Assembly (NCBI GenBank): GCA_005406025.1
Contig: BGZK01001440.1
Location: 88,310-152,309, forward strand
Source: Eumeta japonica
Lineage: Eukaryota > Arthropoda > Insecta > Lepidoptera > Psychidae
DNA length: 64,000 nt
Direction: 5' to 3'
In this document: positions 58,060 to 64,000 of the stretch, one piece after another
Layout: each line of letters begins with the position of its first letter
Position numbering within the stretch: position 1 is the first letter of the stretch
Notes under the pieces: model-generated
Told to the model about the DNA's origin: nothing
What the model saw: only the letters and a program-made list of their open reading frames with translations
Database searches by the model: none
Translations under genes and position numbers: made by a program

Positions 58060-58370
58060 CTTAACTAGAAGGTCACCTTGGGTTGTCGTCACTGTGCAAT
58101 GTGGCCTTTGCCGATAACGGTAATGCACGCAGCATTATAATGCGAGCGCGACACGAATAGAGCTGCTAATGACATACACGAACTTCATATCGTACTTCGT
58201 ATTGTGACCGCAATATTTTAATTAAGCATTCAGTCTTTCGCTTCACACCTCCCGAGCGTTCAATTTCACGACGTACGTGAAATCTTACATAAATACCTGG
58301 CTAACCGAGCTTCGATCGTTGAATTTCGAGTTTCCCGTGGGAAAATGGTGATTTCCCACGGGAAAGGTCG
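58060..58370. promoter_or_regulatory. Candidate enhancer with an inverted pair of Su(H)-type sites
   Basis: TTTCCCGTGGGAAA (58331-58344) and TTTCCCACGGGAAA (58352-58365) are exact reverse complements around ATGGTGA. Each half holds one high-quality Suppressor-of-Hairless site (CGTGGGAA at 58336-58343; its complement TTCCCACG at 58353-58360), facing each other with 9 bp between. Su(H) is the DNA-binding effector of Notch signalling, and facing pairs occur in Notch target enhancers, though usually with a wider gap (about 15-17 bp). The surrounding block is GC-richer than its flanks and not repeat-like (CACGACGTACGTGAAATC at 58266-58283). Confidence 0.45.
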
Positions 58371-59145
58371 TTTATGCCCATTTCTAAAAACAGATATTTC
58401 GATACATTACGTAACATGTATAGTGCCATATGTAGTTCATGTTCCGTAGTGTTATTTTTTGTTGAGAACAATTAACAATGCAATAATATAATTGTACCAA
58501 AATTCTACTATGTGGAGGTAAATAAAGCAATAATTAGATTTTTTAGTTCGTTTCTTCAGGAAAGATACTTATATAGATAGACTTCAAAAGAAACACATTG
58601 TCGAAATACTAATTCCTAGTTACATAAAATAATTAATATAAAAAAAAAAACGAGGCCGTCACCGGACGCCCGGCAGATGAGGAACATGAAAATTGATGAA
58701 ATTCGTATTTAAAAGAAACCAGAAAATTGAAATATAGTACAATTCATAGAAACATATAATTTCCCTATTATTTTTATTATAGTAATATACATATACAAAA
58801 TATACAAACAAGGCACACGATGAAGCAATGAAGTACATAGCATACGCGTCACGCACACGCAAACGAGTAAAAAGCGGGGGGGGGGGCGGCGTGACGACAT
58901 AGAGAGCGTCATGCCGTTTGTCGTCACGGTCGCAAAATATTCACATCCAAAATATAAAAAGCTCTTTTTTGATAACACGAACTGATTTTTTCACAATTTT
59001 TTTTTTTTGTTAAAAACTTTACCTAATATTATTTCAAAACAATTAGCCCACGGAACTCAACTCAGATTTTAATCTTTGCTAATAGCATGGATGCAATAAA
59101 AATTAAATTAATAGATTTTAATATCATAAACGACCTTTAAAAACG
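58371..59145. other. AT-rich stretch with a G run
   Basis: A run of 10 G at 58877-58886 is followed by CGTGACGACA and, 30 bp on, TGTCGTCACG, which face each other. No gene; minus-strand frames have no domain. Confidence 0.45.
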
Positions 59146-59149
59146 ATCT

Positions 59150-59365
59150 CAGCGTTACAGAAGAAGTTTCGAAAACGTGCAACGCACTTGATTAATGGGC
59201 GCTCCGCTAATCATGATGATTTTAAACGAGTCTAATGATTTCGCGCCGCCTCCGCGCCGATTTTCGCCGATCGCCCGGCGCTATCATGGCGCTATGATGA
59301 TAATGACTTTTGTGTGCGTAAACGATTTGATTATTCGCTTCGGGTGGTTTCTAATGACGATTGTG
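59150..59365. promoter_or_regulatory. Candidate enhancer with homeodomain-type sites
   Basis: TGATTAATGG at 59189-59198 fits the Exd-Hox consensus TGATTNATNN exactly. CTAATCATGATGATT, ATGATGATAATGAC and GATTTGATTATTC follow, between GC-rich words (CGCGCCGCCTCCGCGCCGAT, CGATCGCCCGGCGC). The alternation of A/T homeodomain cores with CpG-rich spacers and no open frame is what developmental enhancers often look like. Conservation is untested. Confidence 0.4.
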
Positions 59366-59820
59366 TAATTATTCTGTCATTACTTTCTGCATCGATTCGT
59401 TTGCGTCAATCGCCCGTTGGATTTGTTGGTTTTTCTTAGGAGTTCTATTAATTTCTTGATATTTCGAATGAGATGGTGAGAATTTTCTGTTATAATGATG
59501 ATGAAGGTGTCTCAACAAATACATCTCTACGTTCTTATAATCTTTAATGTGCAACATATACCAGAAGATACCTATATGAAATGAAATGAAATTTAAATTT
59601 TTATTTGTATTTAAATTTTGGTCTCGTATTCGCTACTTTAAACGGTAACGACTCAATAGTTTCTTAATCCCTTAAACACTTTCAATTCAAATCAGGAGGC
59701 ATAGTACAACGCATGAAATTATGCCGCTGCAAAGTTAGTCACAATGGCGTAAAATAGGAACGCGAAGGAAAAGAAGAAAGTGTAGGGGACCGTTGAACCT
59801 ACGCACGGCATCATTCGCAG
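59366..59820. other. Unassigned stretch
   Basis: A 62-codon minus-strand frame at 59369-59557 has no domain. ATGAAATGAAATG and similar short runs near 59577. Nothing else. Confidence 0.4.
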
Positions 59821-59830
59821 GAAATTCAGT

Positions 59831-59902
59831 GTTATCAGGGGTCGAACCCGAGACTTTTTTATTCGAATGTCGCCCTACAAATTTATCCTATAGACTATGA
59901 TG
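59831..59902 (-). repeat. tRNA-derived SINE head
   Basis: The minus strand has a B-box-like TCGGGTTCGACCCCTGAT with the expected distance to a weak A-box-like TAGTCTATAGGATAAATT, and an ATTCGAATA middle like those at 6301 and 17502. The body probably continues to about 59740 on the minus strand. Confidence 0.5.
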
Positions 59903-61375
59903 TTGTGTTTTACTAACTACACGCAATTGAATTAAAACTCCTTCGATGTAAATATATTTTAAACTTTTAGTCGACTTCGACCTACAAGAACGGAGCAAAA
60001 CAGAGTTTTAAGAACAAACGTCTCTCAAGAGGGCTTCAATGACGTGCAAAATCACTTATCTCCGACGTAAATAGGTTGAAACGCAGTCCACAATAGAGTA
60101 TTCAATGTCTTCAGAACTCCCATTGTACCCCGTATACAATAGAACTGCGAGTGTTGTACCTACGCCTTGAAGAAATCAATATTTAAAAGCAAACAGACCT
60201 ACGTCGGCCAAAGCCGTCGGTGCGGCGCCACATTCATTGGTCGAGATTGTCGCTTTTGAAGTTATCGGAAAACAGACGAATTGAGCAATGAGCTTTCTTT
60301 TATTATCAATTAAATCAAATTAAACTGCTCGATTTATGTCTCAGGGACCACGTTAAGCCGTCTGTCGCGTATTTTGTCATCGCGCATTGACGATAAAGAT
60401 CATCAGCCTCCTGGGGATCTGGAATCCCCAGGGATCCCCAGGGATCGAGGTCTGTGGCCGTCGATCTGAAATGAGAAAGTCAATAAAATCTGGCACGAGA
60501 TCCAGAAACGGTTTTAAAATATATACTAGTTGGGGCTTACACGAAAGTACGATAGAATTTTGCAGAACTATCATCTAAATGTATTCTGAAATTTCCTAAA
60601 GAATTCGGAGTACATAGATTTGTACTTGCCTCTTGAGAAATCAGATATCAGTCCAAATGGATAACAGCAAACGAAGTAGTTAGAAAATTTGTTGGTGATG
60701 TCGGTCAAGAAAACCAAAGGAACTGGATATTAGAGACTAAATACCGGACAGACGAACTGAACGCAAAGTATAATTAAAAAATCATAAATTCGAAACCGAT
60801 GACACTTACAGTTTCTAGAATCCAATAGCAATTAAGTGGCAGCGAATAACGAAACTTGGCAACAACCAACCCTGATTAGATTTTAATGAGTTGAATTATC
60901 GTTACTTAACAAAACTGCATTTACTGCATTGTGTTACTGCGTCTACGTACCACGAAATTGGCATTATAATAAAATTACTATGTTATCGCTATGTCGATTA
61001 TGTAATGAACATAACCTAATATATAAAAGGTTGTATTGGATTGAAAGGAAGTAGCTAAGGCAATGTTTAATCTGTGCAAAGCGTTAGTACCTTGCAACCG
61101 AAACGAGATTAGCTGTGTGCGCCGAACAACCGTACAAAGCTGGACAAATGTGAACAACGTGTCCGGTTAATACGATGAGGACGCTGCAAGAGCATTTTCA
61201 AATAATCCGCATAAATAATCAGTACCCAAACTGAATACGGCCTTATTTATCGACATACAGAAAAAAAATATTTGTACGAAATGCAAAATGATATGTATGT
61301 GACGACTTATGATGATAATGACTTCACGTCGAGTATGAATACGGCATAGATAATGTTAGGGTACATCAGAAAGTC
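59903..61375. other. Mixed stretch, no gene recognised
   Basis: CCCCAGGGATC repeats directly at 60425-60446. On the plus strand 60638-60777 is open for about 45 codons (QSKWITANEVVRKFVGDVGQ onward) and ends in TAA; the family is not recognised and it is preceded by a stop. A patch at 60210-60260 (CGTCGGCCAAAGCCGTCGG) is GC-richer. Confidence 0.35.
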
Positions 61376-61379
61376 GTAT

Positions 61380-61650
61380 AGACGAAGCTTTCGAGAGATG
61401 AGACATGACTTATTCTAGAGCGATGTGCCAGAACACAATATTCAGTAGTTTCGCAACGCTGCAACTTCGCTTCCTTGTGCGTCGGGTGTCCGCTAGAACA
61501 CCCGCTACTTCCGTAACCGTTCGCGTTCTCGTCCGATTTCTAAATGAGTTTTCGGAATTGAATTCAGGAAATGCACAATTCGTTATGCAACCCGTGAAGA
61601 AGTCTCGCTCGCGTGTTGTACGAGCTTGTTCTTTTGCTGTTAGAATGTAA
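61380..61650. promoter_or_regulatory. GC-richer block
   Basis: CGCTTCCTTGTGCGTCGGGT, then CCGTAACCGTTCGCGTTCTC. The 81-codon plus-strand frame (61405-61650) has mixed Arg/Ser/Val content, no domain and no signal peptide. A regulatory block or untranslated exon is as likely as a small gene. Confidence 0.25.
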
Positions 61651-62095
61651 CGTTTGGTTTATGGTTGTGAATTTACATATCTTAATATAATACAGTACGT
61701 ACAGTATTAGTATAATTTAGCAAATTGAAATCCGTTTCAAAATAAAGACTTGATTTTATTTAGCAATTCATTTTATTCCCAATTTATTCAATATTTTCAA
61801 CATAACTATACTATTTTGTGTGTTACGTAATATATCTGTACGTACATTTCGCTAAAACTGAACGGAGAAAGATTCTATTTTGTAGATAGACTAGCAGCAT
61901 TTCGCCGGATTTGCTAGGCCTGAGGAGTTACAAAGTAAATACATAATAAAATAAAAATAAAGGGCGTAAAGAAACCAAAAAATAAATAGCCTAAAAAGGT
62001 ACCTCAAATCACTTCCGCGTCGAATTATAGAAGTCTCGTATCGATACGAGAATCCATTTCATTTTATGTAGGAACAAGCATGACTTTTCAGAAGG
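61651..62095. other. AT-rich stretch without a recognised gene
   Basis: No gene or element recognised. Confidence 0.45.
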
Positions 62096-62099
62096 TTTC

Positions 62100-62330
62100 T
62101 AGATGCTGATATGTGTATAACTGAAATACCGCTAACTGACTGACTGACTCGTCACAAGATATCCGTAACTATAGGTCGAATTGACTTGGGGCACAGTTAC
62201 TCTTTTCGGCACGTAGACGCTCGCTAAGGGTTTTATGTAAATTCTATCAAGAAAAGAAATTTTATCTACCATCACATATAATGCTCCTGTCTACGCGTGC
62301 GGTGCTGGGGGAAAACTTCTAGTGTATATA
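62100..62330 (+). repeat. Dispersed repeat of the CTGACTGACTGAC type
   Basis: GCTAACTGACTGACTGACTC, then AGATATCCGTAACTATAGG, then GTAGACGCTCGCTAAGGG has the layout of a frequent lepidopteran dispersed element. Confidence 0.5.
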
Positions 62331-62339
62331 TATATTTGT

Positions 62340-62470
62340 GTCTAGAAATTTCCAAAAGGAGGATGAAGGCTTCCGTATCGACCTGCCGGCGTACCTGCGG
62401 ACGGGGCAACACCGCGGCCAAATGAACGATCTCTCGCTATGCATTGTGTATTACAGCGAAAGATTGGAGC
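62340..62470. promoter_or_regulatory. Short GC-rich block
   Basis: CCTGCCGGCGTACCTGCGGA and GGGGCAACACCGCGGCC stand out against AT-rich flanks. No frame with a domain. Confidence 0.3.
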
Positions 62471-64000
62471 TGACTTCAGAGTGACGTATTTATGAAAACT
62501 CTATAATTCTATTGTTTCTCTTGACACATTATATTATAGGTAAAATGTTTTATTGTATTTTTTAGAAGCGAAACATTAGAGAAATATCATAATAGCTTCA
62601 GCTTCGCGATTTAATTTATGTTTTAGATGATACCATTTACAAATAATTTATGGATATTTGAGTTCTCAAACATTACTAACGGATTTTATAGTCCCGAAAT
62701 ATTTAAAATAAATTATTGTCACAGTTTTTGAGCCCACAAATATTTCCACTGGTCATTAGTACATTTGTTAGTCTTATTTTTATTTTTCTATATATATCTT
62801 AGTATATAACTAATGTAACGACATTAATCATAAAACTATCCGAATAAAGTGATTGCAAAAAAGGTCAGTCAGTATTGGTTATAACATAACTCGAAGCTTC
62901 CTATAATTACTTAACATTACGAAGAAATAAATTAATCTAAAAATACTTAATGAATTGAATAAAAATGTAGTACATATTTTTCACTATTTAACTTATTGCT
63001 GACAAGATCATGTTTAATGTTTTTTATATACTATAATAATAACTTTTTCTGAAATTACTTTTTTGTTTTAAAATTTACAGGTACAAATTGAAGTCATTAC
63101 TCAGAACCCCGATCGTGCATTTCGCTCTTGACCTTGCATTTATTCTTGAAAGGTCTTCTACATAATCTGGATTATTAAGTATGCGATATTACTGCTCGTT
63201 GTGTCTATTTAGGATTGCTTTTGCAAAACCGGCTCCGTTCTTTATCTCACGGCCGCTGGCAATCACCGGAGGCGTCTCTTGCCAGTAATTGATACGTGAT
63301 AAGCAAATCTTTATTATTGAATGGTTATATTGAAAAGAACATAATTAAATTAAAAACTTAAGTGCCACTAAAATTCTCTTGCTGAAAAAGTTGAGACATC
63401 ATACGTGAAAGAAAATGTATTCTTAATTAAAATAAACAGATTTTTGCTTCTGCATAATCTATCTGCTAATAGATTTTTTTTAAGTAATAGGTACCTTTAC
63501 TATAATCGCAATATTCTTAATACATTCGTCAAGAGCCTTGGATCATGGCACAGCGCTAAATTGGCAGTCCAATTAAAGTTTTAGCGCATTATATGAAGTT
63601 ATATAGTTGCTTGTTAAACAAAAAAGTTGAGCTATTTTCTTTTGTTTACATTATCGTTTTAAAGTTGGAACTCGTCGAAGGCAAAAAAAATTAAAATTCT
63701 ATCTATATTTGTCAAAAGTCGCAAAAATTATGCTATATAAATAATGCCACTACATTTTGAAATATTGTAAATAAAATATAAAATAATATCGACATTAGTT
63801 CACACTACGGTCCAATTTTATAAACAGTTTCACGATGATATTTAAATATAACTGTCATTAAAAATCCTATCTCTCTCTCTCTCTTCAACTACAACTCTCA
63901 GTTAAAGAGGAAGATAGAGGGGTCTCATTTAGGGGTCTCTTGTAGTCACTTGTAGAAATGTCATTTGTAATTTAGATGTGTATGTGTTATATTTTATGAG
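62471..64000. other. AT-rich stretch with a CT microsatellite
   Basis: A CT run lies at 63869-63884. A small GC-richer patch at 63228-63285 (CGGCCGCTGGCAATCACCGG). No gene was recognised up to the window edge. Confidence 0.45.

Noticed and set aside
1..64000. CRISPR arrays, operons, prophage or bacterial insertion sequences
   Set aside because: No spaced identical repeats, no long dense coding, and all transposase types are animal ones.

Overview
This is 64 kb of AT-rich eukaryotic DNA with no convincing host protein-coding gene. The AT background, a mariner transposase of the type common in silkmoths, and several short dispersed families typical of moth and butterfly genomes point to a lepidopteran. 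A bombycoid such as Bombyx is likely, but the species cannot be fixed from this window. Apart from decayed transposase pieces, open frames are short (60-133 codons), overlap one another on both strands and lack recognisable domains. The window is best read as a gene desert or the inside of a very long intron.

Three kinds of material stand out. (1) Dead transposons. There are two mariner copies of one family (2474-3386, minus; 32760-33994, plus, with both ends). There is a mariner tail of another lineage (18133-18420, minus), a hAT-type transposase remnant (37551-38132, minus) and a probable piggyBac-type remnant (30983-31231, minus). Non-autonomous elements include a 988-bp hAT-like element with a near-perfect 8-bp target duplication (26641-27628) and a 0.7-kb element with GGGTTCC ends between TA dinucleotides (53363-54067). 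Others are a 242-bp inverted-repeat element (55687-55928), a 310-bp foldback element (8910-9220), a 116-bp hairpin element (25362-25477) and a 0.47-kb repeat present twice (30217-30690 and 39601-40068). tRNA-derived SINE heads lie near 6.3, 17.35, 17.5 and 59.85 kb. A degenerate tandem repeat of roughly 24 bp recurs near 3.8, 19.2, 32.6, 50.5 and 52.3 kb.

(2) GC- and CpG-rich islands of 100-600 bp in the AT-rich background, near 4.3, 8.0, 11.0, 21.9, 23.3, 24.3, 25.1, 28.5, 34.2, 36.4, 40.7, 42.6, 45.3, 47.6, 51.4, 56.7, 58.2, 59.25, 61.5 and 62.4 kb. They are candidate enhancers, promoters or non-coding exons. Some carry binding-site motifs, such as an inverted pair of Su(H)-type sites at 58.33 kb and an Exd-Hox-type site at 59.19 kb. 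(3) An unusual number of short perfect hairpins and several microsatellites.

No tRNA gene with a full cloverleaf, rRNA, CRISPR array or known microRNA was recognised by eye. The islands would fit regulatory DNA around a developmental gene outside the window, but that is inference. No new enzymatic or defence system was found.
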